From Pseudomonadota bacterium (GTDB taxonomy: Bacteria > Desulfobacterota > Desulfobulbia > Desulfobulbales > CALZHT01), in the NCBI GenBank assembly GCA_018823135.1, contig JAHJJF010000016.1:19459-83458 (forward strand): a stretch of 64,000 bases of DNA, written 5' to 3'. Positions within the stretch are counted from its first letter, which is position 1; each line of letters opens with the position of its first letter. Below are positions 8,831 through 16,661 of the stretch, in pieces. Under the pieces are notes generated by a model that was not told the origin of the DNA, searched no databases, and was given only the letters and a program-made list of their open reading frames with translations. The translations under genes and the position numbers were made by a program.

Positions 8831-9646
8831 ATGAACCTTCTTTTTTCAGCAACATTTTTATGTTATATTCTGGCAACAGCCGCCTATGTGGTCTTTTTTT
8901 TCTCACAAAACAAAAAGATTCGATTGGGGGCGCGGTCCATATTCTTTGTTGCCGGGGTACTGCATTTCATCTATCTCATTGTACGGTATGTTGCTGCAGG
9001 TCATACCCCGCTTACCAGCAATCATGAGGCGGTCTCCTTTTTTGCATTGACCATAACCTGGGCCTTCCTTTCGTTTCGCTGGCGGCACCAGGTTAAGAAT
9101 TTCGGGACTTTTGTGAGCCCGGTGGTAACGCTGCTGATGCTTGTGGCGGTTCTATCGTCCAAGCACATCAAGGAGTTACCTCCAGCCCTGCAAAGCAACT
9201 GGCTTCCTGTGCACGCAAGTATCGCGCTTATGGCTTATGGCTTTCTTGCCCTGGCTTTTTGCGGCGGCATCATGTATCTGCTGCAGGAAAGAGAGATCAA
9301 GAAAAAGAGTTTCGGCCTTTTTTACAGCCGACTGCCTTCCCTGGATGCCCTGGATAGTCTCAACCACCACTGCCTTGCCATAGGTTTTCCGCTCATGACC
9401 CTGGGGATCATTACCGGATCCATCTGGGCGCGGCAGGCGTGGGGCACATACTGGCAATGGGATCCCAAGGAAACCTGGTCACTGATTACCTGGTTCATCT
9501 ATGCTGCGCTTCTCCATCAACGCTTGACTGTCGGCTGGAGAGGGAAAAGGGCGGCGATCATGTCTATCATTGGTTTTTCCGCAGTGTTATTCACCCTCTG
9601 GGGTGTGTCTTTCCTGCTCTCGGGGTTGCATTCCTATGTTGGTTGA
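8831..9646 (+). CDS. ccsA: CcsA/ResC-type cytochrome c biogenesis (haem-handling) membrane protein
   Basis: 271 aa from ATG 8831, which has GAGGA about ten bases upstream; a TTG at 8792 would add residues coming from the repeat junction. About eight hydrophobic segments are visible. The tryptophan-rich haem-binding segment is WGTYWQWDPKETWSL near residue 210, flanked by conserved histidines. Members export or present haem for cytochrome c assembly by System II. A closely related HemX-type protein tunes HemA in some bacteria, and here the gene overlaps hemA by 11 bp, so either role is possible. Its product would serve the multihaem cytochrome at 43-46 kb. Confidence 0.88.
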   Translation: MNLLFSATFLCYILATAAYVVFFFSQNKKIRLGARSIFFVAGVLHFIYLIVRYVAAGHTPLTSNHEAVSFFALTITWAFLSFRWRHQVKNFGTFVSPVVTLLMLVAVLSSKHIKELPPALQSNWLPVHASIALMAYGFLALAFCGGIMYLLQEREIKKKSFGLFYSRLPSLDALDSLNHHCLAIGFPLMTLGIITGSIWARQAWGTYWQWDPKETWSLITWFIYAALLHQRLTVGWRGKRAAIMSIIGFSAVLFTLWGVSFLLSGLHSYVG

Positions 9647-10919
9647 TTCAATCGTTACATTGGGGGTTAACCATAAAACAGCCCCTGTTGCAGTCCGCGA
9701 AAAACTGGCTTTTTCCGGGGAATGCGAATCACCTCTTGTCAGGCTTTCCGGGCTTGACGGTTGTGATGAGTGCTGCTTTCTTTCCACATGCAACAGGGTT
9801 GAAGTGGTAATGATCAGCCGCACCCCTCAGGAATCTATCGCTGCAGTCCGTAAAATTTTGTTTGAAAAAACGAACCTGACTAAAGAGGAAACCGAAAAGT
9901 ACAGTTATGCGCACCAGGGAAAAGAGGCAATAAATCACCTGTTCAGGGTTGCATCAAGCCTTGATTCGATGATTGTCGGTGAACCGCAGATTCTCGGCCA
10001 GTTGAAGCAGGCGTACCGTGAAGCTTCCGAGAGTAAAAACACCGGCATAATTTTAAACAAGTTGATGCATAAGGCCTTTTCGGTTGCCAAGCGTATCCGC
10101 ACGGAAACAAAAATCGGCAGCAGTGCGGTGTCAATAAGTTATGCGGCGGTTGAGCTTGCAAAAAAGATTTTCGGAAATCTCAAAGGCAAGCGGGTTCTTT
10201 TGGTAGGGGCTGGAGAAATGGCCGAGCTTGCGGCGGAACACTTGATTAATCAAGGTGTTGCTGGGGTTGTTGTTGCCAACAGGACATTTGAGAGAGCAGT
10301 AAAACTTGCCCGCAAATTTAACGGCACGGCGGTAGCTCTGGAGGAGATTGTTGGGCAGCTTGAGGATGTGGATATTTTAATAAGCTCAACCGGGGCGACA
10401 GAGCTTATTCTCAATAAAAATGATCTCAAGCCGATCATGAGGCAGAGAAAAAACCGACCGCTCTTTCTTATAGATATAGCGGTTCCAAGAGACCTTGATC
10501 CCAAACTTAACGAACTGGATAATATTTATCTCTATGACATTGACGATCTTACAAATGTTGTTGAGATCAATAAGTCGGAGCGGGACAAGGAAGCCGCCAC
10601 GGCAGAAAGAATCGTTAAAGAGGAGACTCTGAAGTTCCGGCAATGGGTCGAAAGTCTGGAGGTTGCCCCGACAATTGTCGAGCTCCGGAAAAAAGCCGAA
10701 GAAATAAGAACTGCAGAACTTGAAAAAACATTCGCTCAATTGAAAGATCTCTCAACAAATGATAAAAAAGCTATCGAAATAATGGCCAATGCGTTGGCAA
10801 ACAAACTGCTCCATGATCCAATTCTTTTTCTGAAATCAGAAGCATCCCCGGAAGACAAACAAAACAAGCTTGATCTGATTCGTGAAATGTTCGGGTTGGA
10901 TAAAAACTCCTCCCGATAA
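9636..10919 (+). CDS. hemA: Glutamyl-tRNA reductase HemA
   Basis: 427 aa from the ATG at 9636, which overlaps the end of ccsA and gives the expected N terminus ending VNHKTAPVAVRE. It reduces glutamyl-tRNA to glutamate-1-semialdehyde, the first committed step of C5 tetrapyrrole synthesis. The nucleophile Cys52 sits in STCNRVEV. The GEPQILGQLKQAY segment follows near residue 108, and the NADPH-binding VGAGEMAELAAEHL near 190. The C-terminal dimerisation helix region is complete. Translational coupling to ccsA, and a siroheme gene upstream, make this a small tetrapyrrole cluster. Confidence 0.97.
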   Translation: MLVDSIVTLGVNHKTAPVAVREKLAFSGECESPLVRLSGLDGCDECCFLSTCNRVEVVMISRTPQESIAAVRKILFEKTNLTKEETEKYSYAHQGKEAINHLFRVASSLDSMIVGEPQILGQLKQAYREASESKNTGIILNKLMHKAFSVAKRIRTETKIGSSAVSISYAAVELAKKIFGNLKGKRVLLVGAGEMAELAAEHLINQGVAGVVVANRTFERAVKLARKFNGTAVALEEIVGQLEDVDILISSTGATELILNKNDLKPIMRQRKNRPLFLIDIAVPRDLDPKLNELDNIYLYDIDDLTNVVEINKSERDKEAATAERIVKEETLKFRQWVESLEVAPTIVELRKKAEEIRTAELEKTFAQLKDLSTNDKKAIEIMANALANKLLHDPILFLKSEASPEDKQNKLDLIREMFGLDKNSSR

Positions 10920-11324
10920 GCATTATTTTCACGCGTTGCTGGTGAGGCATGAAGGATGTTTGCTAATTGAAAATATTTGACATGTTTATTGAGTTGTGGT
11001 TAGTATGCAATGTTCAAGAATGATGAAGTCGTAACAAGTCTCGCAATCATCACCAGGTCCTTGTTAATTCAGCAAATTACGGGCGTTATAGCTGCCGACG
11101 GAAGTTTTTTGGGAGCCTCCCCGTGTTTACTTGCCGACGAGGCCGACAATATAAGTCGGAAGCTCTGTGGTGGTTATTTATCACTTTAATATTTGTTTTC
11201 CAGAGTACTGGATTGGCTGCCGGGAAGGACGATAAGGCAATCAGATAATTAGGCGCCGAGAAGTTTTACAGAAACAAAGATACCCTGGAAATAACTCTTT
11301 AACTGAAGACATAAAGGAAGAACA
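10920..11324. other. Intergenic before rpmH; degenerate repeat end
   Basis: 405 bp without a protein gene. Bases 11022-11040 match the left terminal repeat of the 198-bp element at 16 of 19 positions, but no matching right end is seen nearby. The stretch 11095-11190 is GC-richer with several short complementary segments and could fold into a small RNA, though I cannot assign a family. Promoters for the rpmH block should lie toward its right end. Confidence 0.4.
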
Positions 11325-11462
11325 ATGAGTAAAAGAACCTTTCAACCCAGTAATATTCACAGGCACCGGACCCATGGTTTCCGGGCGAGAATGAAAACCA
11401 AAGCAGGGCGAGCGGTAATTAAGCGAAGAAGGGCCAAGGGCCGTCATCGTCTTGCTGTCTAA
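11325..11462 (+). CDS. rpmH: 50S ribosomal protein L34
   Basis: 45 aa, highly basic, with the diagnostic opening [10 protein letters not shown] and the L34 core [15 protein letters not shown]. Component of the large ribosomal subunit near the peptide exit region. ATG at 11325 with AAGGAAG upstream. It heads the widely conserved order rpmH-rnpA-yidD-yidC-jag-mnmE, which runs to 16.5 kb on the plus strand. Confidence 0.97.
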   Translation: MSKRTFQPSNIHRHRTHGFRARMKTKAGRAVIKRRRAKGRHRLAV

Positions 11463-11516
11463 AGCCGGTTATAAAACCTGAAAGAATTTGAGACGCGGGC
11501 TTTTGTGGGCAATGAG

Positions 11517-11870
11517 ATGAGTCAGAAACTTCCAAAATCATCCCTGCTCCGAAAACCCTGGCAGTACAGAGAGGTGTACCGGGACGGCATACGGCTTAAA
11601 ACCAAGGATTTGAGCCTCATTTTTCTTGCAAGCAGCCATGAGACGAGCCGACTGGGCATCAGTGTACACGGAATCAGAAAGGCGACAAAAAGAAACAGGA
11701 TTAAGAGGATAATCAGAGAGTTTTTCAGGTTGCATAGGAGCACCATATTACCGGCGACAGATATCGTTTTTGCTGTCAGAAGCGGGTTCATGCCAGATTC
11801 ACCTTCAGATGTAAAAAATGCGGTTCAGGCCATGACAAGACAACCCCGCAGTAAAGCATTTTCATTTTGA
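11517..11870 (+). CDS. rnpA: Ribonuclease P protein component
   Basis: 117 aa from ATG 11517; a GTG at 11505 is an alternative and neither has a strong ribosome binding site. It is the protein cofactor of the RNase P ribozyme, which matures tRNA 5-prime ends. The RNA-binding signature KATKRNRIKRIIREFFR lies at about residues 58-75, preceded by the typical basic N-terminal strand. It starts 54 bp after rpmH. A 238-bp gap follows before yidD, wider than the near-overlap common in this block. Confidence 0.95.
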   Translation: MSQKLPKSSLLRKPWQYREVYRDGIRLKTKDLSLIFLASSHETSRLGISVHGIRKATKRNRIKRIIREFFRLHRSTILPATDIVFAVRSGFMPDSPSDVKNAVQAMTRQPRSKAFSF

Positions 11871-12108
11871 TTGGCAGTGTCTTACCAAGCAAAGTCCCGG
11901 GAATAGCACCTATGGAAAAATCCGTTTTTTTTTGCAGCGGGACATTAAGCGTACCCGGGAAACAGGCGGCATAAGGCAGTTGAAAATTTAGGCAGAAAAG
12001 ATGTGAGTGCCAAAATTAAGCCGCGGCAGAGACTTATTCAATCCCCATGGCAAAACCATGGTTCCGGATACCCTTTCTTGCCCGTAATTGCCCGATAGGG
12101 GTGGGTAT
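11871..12108. other. Gap between rnpA and yidD
   Basis: 238 bp with no gene. It contains a short hairpin formed by two CCATGG hexamers separated by five bases near 12047-12063, and a T-rich tract near 11930. I see no convincing terminator or promoter. Confidence 0.35.
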
Positions 12109-12351
12109 GTGAAAAAAATATTAGTTGTCCTTATCAGAGCCTATCAGGTGGCTCTTTCTCCTTTGATTCCGCCTAGTTGTAGATTTACCCCCACGTGTTC
12201 CCGGTATGCTATTGAAGCCATAAATGTACATGGCGCCTGGCGAGGTATGTATCTGACTCTGCGCCGGCTCCTTCGCTGTCATCCTTTTCATCCAGGCGGT
12301 TATGATCCGGTCTGCCGGGAATGTGTATCTCATGGGAAAAATGAGGGATGA
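12109..12351 (+). CDS. yidD: Membrane protein insertion efficiency factor YidD
   Basis: 80 aa from GTG 12109, chosen because AGGGG lies upstream and the product begins with the normal [13 protein letters not shown]; the open frame extends back to a TTG at 12088. The family core is complete: [11 protein letters not shown], then the [16 protein letters not shown] motif. It is a peripheral inner-membrane protein thought to help YidC insert proteins, and it is encoded 33 bp before yidC. Confidence 0.94.
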   Translation: MKKILVVLIRAYQVALSPLIPPSCRFTPTCSRYAIEAINVHGAWRGMYLTLRRLLRCHPFHPGGYDPVCRECVSHGKNEG

Positions 12352-12384
12352 TCAATAAAAGATTAGTGACGGAAATATAATTCT

Positions 12385-14040
12385 ATGGAAACCAAAAGAA
12401 CTTTTTTAGCAATAGCTTTAGCTTTTCTCATACTTGTGGGGTGGCAATATTTTTTTGTACCTCCCGTTGAAACACCGGTTCCGGAGCAATCCGCCACCGA
12501 AAACAGTCAGCAGGAATCCGCCGCAATCCTGCCAGTTGAGGCCGGAGCGTCTCTGGTTCAGGATGAAACAGTTCCAGCCCCTGAAGCCGGCGCTCCCCAG
12601 GGCAGAGACATTACTATAGAAACAAGCCTGTATACTGCGGTTATTACCGAGTCGGGAGGAGGGGTTAAAAGTTTTAAATTAAAAAATTACAATGAAGCTC
12701 TCGATCCGGAATCAGGCCTGAAGGAGCTGATTAAAACCCAGGCAGTGCGCGAGCTCCCCTTATTTTTCACCTGGGGTATCGAACCGACCAGAGCTGTTGT
12801 GCCAACCTTTACCGCAGACCGGGAGCATGTGAGCACCTCATTCGGCGGCACAAGTACTTTGACCCTCACCGCACCACTGGCATCCGGCTTGGAACTGACC
12901 AGAATTCTTACCTTTTCCGACCAGGATTATAAAATCGACATGGCCGTGGAAGTCAGAAATACCACCCAGCAGTCATACCAGGGAGCGCCTTTCTTAAGCC
13001 TGGTGAATAATCCTTTTTCCGTAAATTCAAAAAGCGATCGCTTCCTGTTCAATGGCCCTGCGGTTTATCTTGAAAATGTATTGGAAGAGACCAAGGTCGA
13101 CGACATTATTGAAGACGGGCCTAAAACAATGAGCGGCCGGATCAGCTGGGTGGCTTATGAAAGCACCTATTTCATGTGTGGAATTATTCCAGAAAATCCC
13201 GCGGGCAATTCGGTTACCCTGTCGTCGCTGGGTGACACCAAGGTTTCAACCGTTATTTCCGCGCCGGTTGATATACTGGCATCGGGCGAAAGCAAGACAT
13301 ACCAGTACGGTATTTATTTCGGTCCCAAAAAGCTTTCCATTTTAAAAACCACCAGCCCGGATCTTCACCGCATCGTCAATTTCGGCTGGTTCGATGTGAT
13401 GGCCAAACCGGCCCTGTATCTGCTTAATTTCTTTTATAAGTACGTAGGCAATTATGGTCTGGCTATAATTCTCGTCACCGTGCTTATCAAAGGACTTTTC
13501 TGGCCGATTTCACATAAAGGCATGAAATCGATGAAAACCATGCAGAAACTGCAGCCGAAAATGACCAAGCTCCGAGAAAAATATAAGGATGACAAAGAGC
13601 GGCTGAACAAGGAAATGATCGAGCTCTATAAAACCTATAAGGTAAACCCCCTTGGCGGCTGCCTGCCGATGGTTTTGCAGATTCCGGTATTTTTTGCACT
13701 CTATAAAGTGCTCCTGCAGACCATAGAACTCAGGCATGCACCGTTTATGCTGTGGATTACCGACCTGTCCGCACCGGACAGATTGTTTATAGGATTTGAC
13801 CTGCCATTCCTCGGAGGGCTCCCGGTTTTGACCCTATTGATGGGGGCAAGTATGTTCATGCAACAAAAAATGACCCCGAATACCGCGGCTAACCCGGAAA
13901 TGGCAAGGGTGATGATGTTCATGCCGGTGGTTTTCACCTTTTTGTTTCTCAATTTTGCATCCGGGCTTGTGCTCTATTGGTTCGTAAACAACCTGTTATC
14001 CATGGCCCAGCAATATGTCATTAACCGCCAAGTCGATTGA
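12385..14040 (+). CDS. yidC: Membrane protein insertase YidC
   Basis: 551 aa, typical for a Gram-negative YidC. An N-terminal membrane anchor (about 7-25) is followed by a proline- and glutamate-rich linker and the large periplasmic beta-sandwich (about 75-325). The conserved five-helix insertase core follows, with the hydrophilic-groove arginine near KGLFWPISHKGMKSM and the LGGCLPMVLQIPVFFALY segment. It inserts inner-membrane proteins alone or with SecYEG. The short basic C terminus is normal. It sits between yidD and jag. Confidence 0.97.
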   Translation: METKRTFLAIALAFLILVGWQYFFVPPVETPVPEQSATENSQQESAAILPVEAGASLVQDETVPAPEAGAPQGRDITIETSLYTAVITESGGGVKSFKLKNYNEALDPESGLKELIKTQAVRELPLFFTWGIEPTRAVVPTFTADREHVSTSFGGTSTLTLTAPLASGLELTRILTFSDQDYKIDMAVEVRNTTQQSYQGAPFLSLVNNPFSVNSKSDRFLFNGPAVYLENVLEETKVDDIIEDGPKTMSGRISWVAYESTYFMCGIIPENPAGNSVTLSSLGDTKVSTVISAPVDILASGESKTYQYGIYFGPKKLSILKTTSPDLHRIVNFGWFDVMAKPALYLLNFFYKYVGNYGLAIILVTVLIKGLFWPISHKGMKSMKTMQKLQPKMTKLREKYKDDKERLNKEMIELYKTYKVNPLGGCLPMVLQIPVFFALYKVLLQTIELRHAPFMLWITDLSAPDRLFIGFDLPFLGGLPVLTLLMGASMFMQQKMTPNTAANPEMARVMMFMPVVFTFLFLNFASGLVLYWFVNNLLSMAQQYVINRQVD

Positions 14041-14125
14041 TTAAGTCTGTCAGGCCCGTATCCAAGCCGGGGATCCCTCTTTCTGATGAGGTTAAGTGCC
14101 TGACAACAACGGAGGAAGAAATACA

Positions 14126-14944
14126 ATGTCAATAAAAATGGAATATGAAGGAACAAATATAGACGATGCGATCCAGAAGGCTTGCGCCGGATTGAAGGTA
14201 GACAGGGAAAACCTGAATATTGAAGTTCTGTCGACAGGCTCCGCAGGGATTTTTGGCTTATGCCGGAAGGCCGCAAAAATTCTGGTGACAAGAAAGGAGA
14301 ATGAAGAAGCAGTTTTATCCAGGAGCAAGTCACGTCTTCCGGAGAAGAAAACCTCCAAAGACCGAGAGCAAAACATCCAGAAAAAAATTGATCCAGTAGT
14401 TGATATTTCCCAGGAAGTGCTTGATACCATTAAAGCCGACTTGGTGAAACTGCTCGAACTCATGGGCTATTCCTTTGATGTTTCCATGTCTGTTAGTGGG
14501 CGAAAAGCGTTAGCCCATATCTCCGGTGAAAACCTCGAAGGTATCGTCGGGCCGGAAGGACAAACCATTGACGGATTGCAGTTTCTTTTGCGGAAGATAG
14601 TAAGCAGAAAGTTTGAAGAAAAAATCATGCTTTCTCTGGATGCGGGAGATTACCGCGAAGCACGGGGGCAGGAACTTGAAAAACAGGCACTGGAACTTGC
14701 TGAAGAAGTAAAGAAAACAGGCAAGACTGCCACGATCTCCGCAATTAACCCGGCTGAGCGCAGAATTGTTCATATGGTTCTGCAGAACGACACGACTATC
14801 CGGAGTCGCAGTGTCGGTGACGGGCTGTTTAAAAAAATACTTATTTATCTCCCGGGAAAAGGCCGGAAAAAACCCTCGGGCAAGCGACGGAGTCCTGGAA
14901 AAAGGCCGGAAAAAACCCTCGGGCAAGCGATGGAGTCCGAGTAA
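14126..14944 (+). CDS. jag: Jag/KhpB-type RNA-binding protein
   Basis: 272 aa from ATG 14126, which has GGAGG ten bases upstream; an upstream in-frame start at 14096 is unlikely. Order: Jag N-terminal domain (about 1-50, MEYEGTNIDDAIQKA), charged linker, KH domain near 120-190 with EGIVGPEGQTIDGLQFLL, then R3H with NPAERRIVHMVL. It binds RNA and is linked to the YidC neighbourhood in many bacteria. Oddity: the basic tail is made from a 43-bp tandem duplication (14861 and 14904). Because 43 is not a multiple of three, the second copy is read in a shifted frame, giving a lineage-specific C terminus. Confidence 0.93.
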   Translation: MSIKMEYEGTNIDDAIQKACAGLKVDRENLNIEVLSTGSAGIFGLCRKAAKILVTRKENEEAVLSRSKSRLPEKKTSKDREQNIQKKIDPVVDISQEVLDTIKADLVKLLELMGYSFDVSMSVSGRKALAHISGENLEGIVGPEGQTIDGLQFLLRKIVSRKFEEKIMLSLDAGDYREARGQELEKQALELAEEVKKTGKTATISAINPAERRIVHMVLQNDTTIRSRSVGDGLFKKILIYLPGKGRKKPSGKRRSPGKRPEKTLGQAMESE

Positions 14945-14946
14945 AA
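14861..14946 (+). repeat. 43-bp tandem duplication inside the jag 3-prime end
   Basis: Two near-identical copies begin at 14861 and 14904, each starting GGCCGGAAAAAACCCTCGGG. The period of 43 is out of frame, so copy two encodes a different peptide and sets the present stop. Confidence 0.85.
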
Positions 14947-14963
14947 GGTTTGGAAAACATGTA

Positions 14964-15075
14964 GTGTCTGTCCAGAAGTAGTCATTTACTCCGCTCTGTA
15001 CGGCATGAAAAAACTTGCCTCCCTGGTCTTTCAGCTTCCGTGGAGGTAAGTGCGCCAGCCATGCACCGCAAAGCC
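14964..15075. repeat. Possible dispersed-repeat or IS-end remnant between jag and mnmE
   Basis: The 177-bp gap contains a segment starting GTGTCTGTCCAGAAGTAGTC. Its minus-strand translation (HLPPRKLKDQGGKFFHAV) reads like a decayed coding repeat. It looks like inserted DNA rather than a leader, but I cannot identify its source from this window alone. Confidence 0.3.
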
Positions 15076-15121
15076 TCTTTTCTTTACAGACAAAGACAAT
15101 AGTATGAATTCTGTATAACAC

Positions 15122-16516
15122 ATGAAAATACAGGAACATAATGCTGCAACAATAGCTGCCATTGCCACTCCACCCGGCACTGGCGGCATAGGTATCATCC
15201 GCATCAGCGGGGCCTTTGCCCTGCCCATCCTCACAGGGCTTTTCAAGCCACGAACCAAGCGAGCAAAATTTCACAGTCACAAAATGTATTATGGCTGGAT
15301 AGTTAACCCGGGCACCGACAGGGTTGTTGATGAGGTACTTGCCGTATACATGCGGGCGCCGAATACTTACACCCGTGATGATGTGGTTGAAATCCATTGC
15401 CATGGCAGCTATCTCCTTCTTCAGGAAATCCTTGGCCTCATCCTTGAGGCCGGGGCGGTGCTTGCAGAGCCCGGCGAGTTTACCAAGCGCGCTTTTCTTT
15501 CCGGCCGGATCGACCTTACCCGAGCCGAGGCGGTTCTTGAAATTCTACAAGCCAAGACCCCGGAAAGCCTCAAGATGGCAATGGCGCAATTGCAGGGCCG
15601 TCTTTACCAGCGGGTCCTTGAAATACGTTCTTCCCTTGTTTCTCTCCGTTCAATTATAGAAGTTGCAATAGATTTTCCGGACGATGATATTGAAATCCTT
15701 GACCCGGAAAAGTTTGAGGAGCAACTTGTCAGAGAGGTGCTGAACCCCCTTGATGAGTTGATCGCAGCCGCTGATCGCGGAAAAATATTTTTTCAGGGGG
15801 TTGCCGTTGTGATTCTTGGGCGACCCAATGTCGGCAAGTCGAGTCTGTTAAACAGCCTGTTACGGGAAGAGCGCGCTATTGTGACGCCAGTGCCGGGAAC
15901 TACCCGCGATACCATTGAGGAATATCTCGATATCAGGGGCATTCCGGTGCGAATAATCGATACGGCAGGGATCAGAAACGCTGAGGGAGAGATTGAAGAG
16001 CTCGGGATCAAACGATCCCGCCAGAAACTTGAAAGCGCCGACCTGGTTCTTTTCATGATCGACGGCAGCGAGCCGCTATCTGATCAAGACACCGAACTCT
16101 ATGCAAGTGTGGCTGAAAAGCCGATGCTCCTGGTTGCAAATAAAATTGACAAGCTTGGGAAATTTGATGACGCGCCGATCAAATGCCGATTTCCTGGGCG
16201 GACAATAATTTTCATATCAGCAAAAACCCATGCAGGGCTCGACAATCTGGAGGAGGCGATCTTTACTCAGATCACCGGGGGTGCAATGAAGGGTGACCCG
16301 GACCAGGATTGTGTGCCCAATATCAGGCATAAAGCCTCGCTTACCAAGGCCCGTGATGCAGTGCAGGGAGTCTTAGCCGGCACAACCATACTGTCACCGG
16401 ATCTTCTGGCTATAGATCTGCAGACTTCACTGGATCATCTCGGCGATATTGTCGGCGAGACCGACGTTGAAGATATTCTTGATTTTATTTTTGAAGGCTT
16501 TTGTATCGGCAAATAG
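15122..16516 (+). CDS. mnmE: tRNA modification GTPase MnmE
   Basis: 464 aa. With MnmG it installs carboxymethylaminomethyl groups on U34 of several tRNAs. The N-terminal tetrahydrofolate-binding domain (ATPPGTGGIGIIRISG) is followed by a helical domain containing the inserted G domain. G1 is GRPNVGKSSLLN, G3 is DTAGIR and G4 is NKID. The C-terminal FCIGK carries the functional Cys. ATG start at 15122. Last member of the rpmH block. Confidence 0.97.
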   Translation: MKIQEHNAATIAAIATPPGTGGIGIIRISGAFALPILTGLFKPRTKRAKFHSHKMYYGWIVNPGTDRVVDEVLAVYMRAPNTYTRDDVVEIHCHGSYLLLQEILGLILEAGAVLAEPGEFTKRAFLSGRIDLTRAEAVLEILQAKTPESLKMAMAQLQGRLYQRVLEIRSSLVSLRSIIEVAIDFPDDDIEILDPEKFEEQLVREVLNPLDELIAAADRGKIFFQGVAVVILGRPNVGKSSLLNSLLREERAIVTPVPGTTRDTIEEYLDIRGIPVRIIDTAGIRNAEGEIEELGIKRSRQKLESADLVLFMIDGSEPLSDQDTELYASVAEKPMLLVANKIDKLGKFDDAPIKCRFPGRTIIFISAKTHAGLDNLEEAIFTQITGGAMKGDPDQDCVPNIRHKASLTKARDAVQGVLAGTTILSPDLLAIDLQTSLDHLGDIVGETDVEDILDFIFEGFCIGK

Positions 16517-16661
16517 TCTCCCTCCCCTTTTTTATTATTGAACTTTGGATGATTCTTCCTGGGCTGCGGAATGTTTCGCATTGACGGCATTTTAGACTGC
16601 CGTTATAGTTTTTAAGAAAAATTAGTCAGCCGGCATTGATTCACTCCAGAAAGAAGGAATT

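Noticed and set aside
11020..11042. 16S rRNA 3-prime-like string GATGAAGTCGTAACAAG
   Set aside because: The match is short, with no anti-Shine-Dalgarno end or neighbouring rRNA. The element-end resemblance or chance explains it better.
11095..11190. 6S or SRP RNA before rpmH
   Set aside because: Some stem potential exists, but the 6S closing stem and bubble and the SRP GGAA/GCAGC core are absent.
14510..15403. 297-codon minus-strand open frame across jag and mnmE
   Set aside because: It is antisense to two well-supported genes and matches no family; only the intergenic part shows repeat-like sequence.
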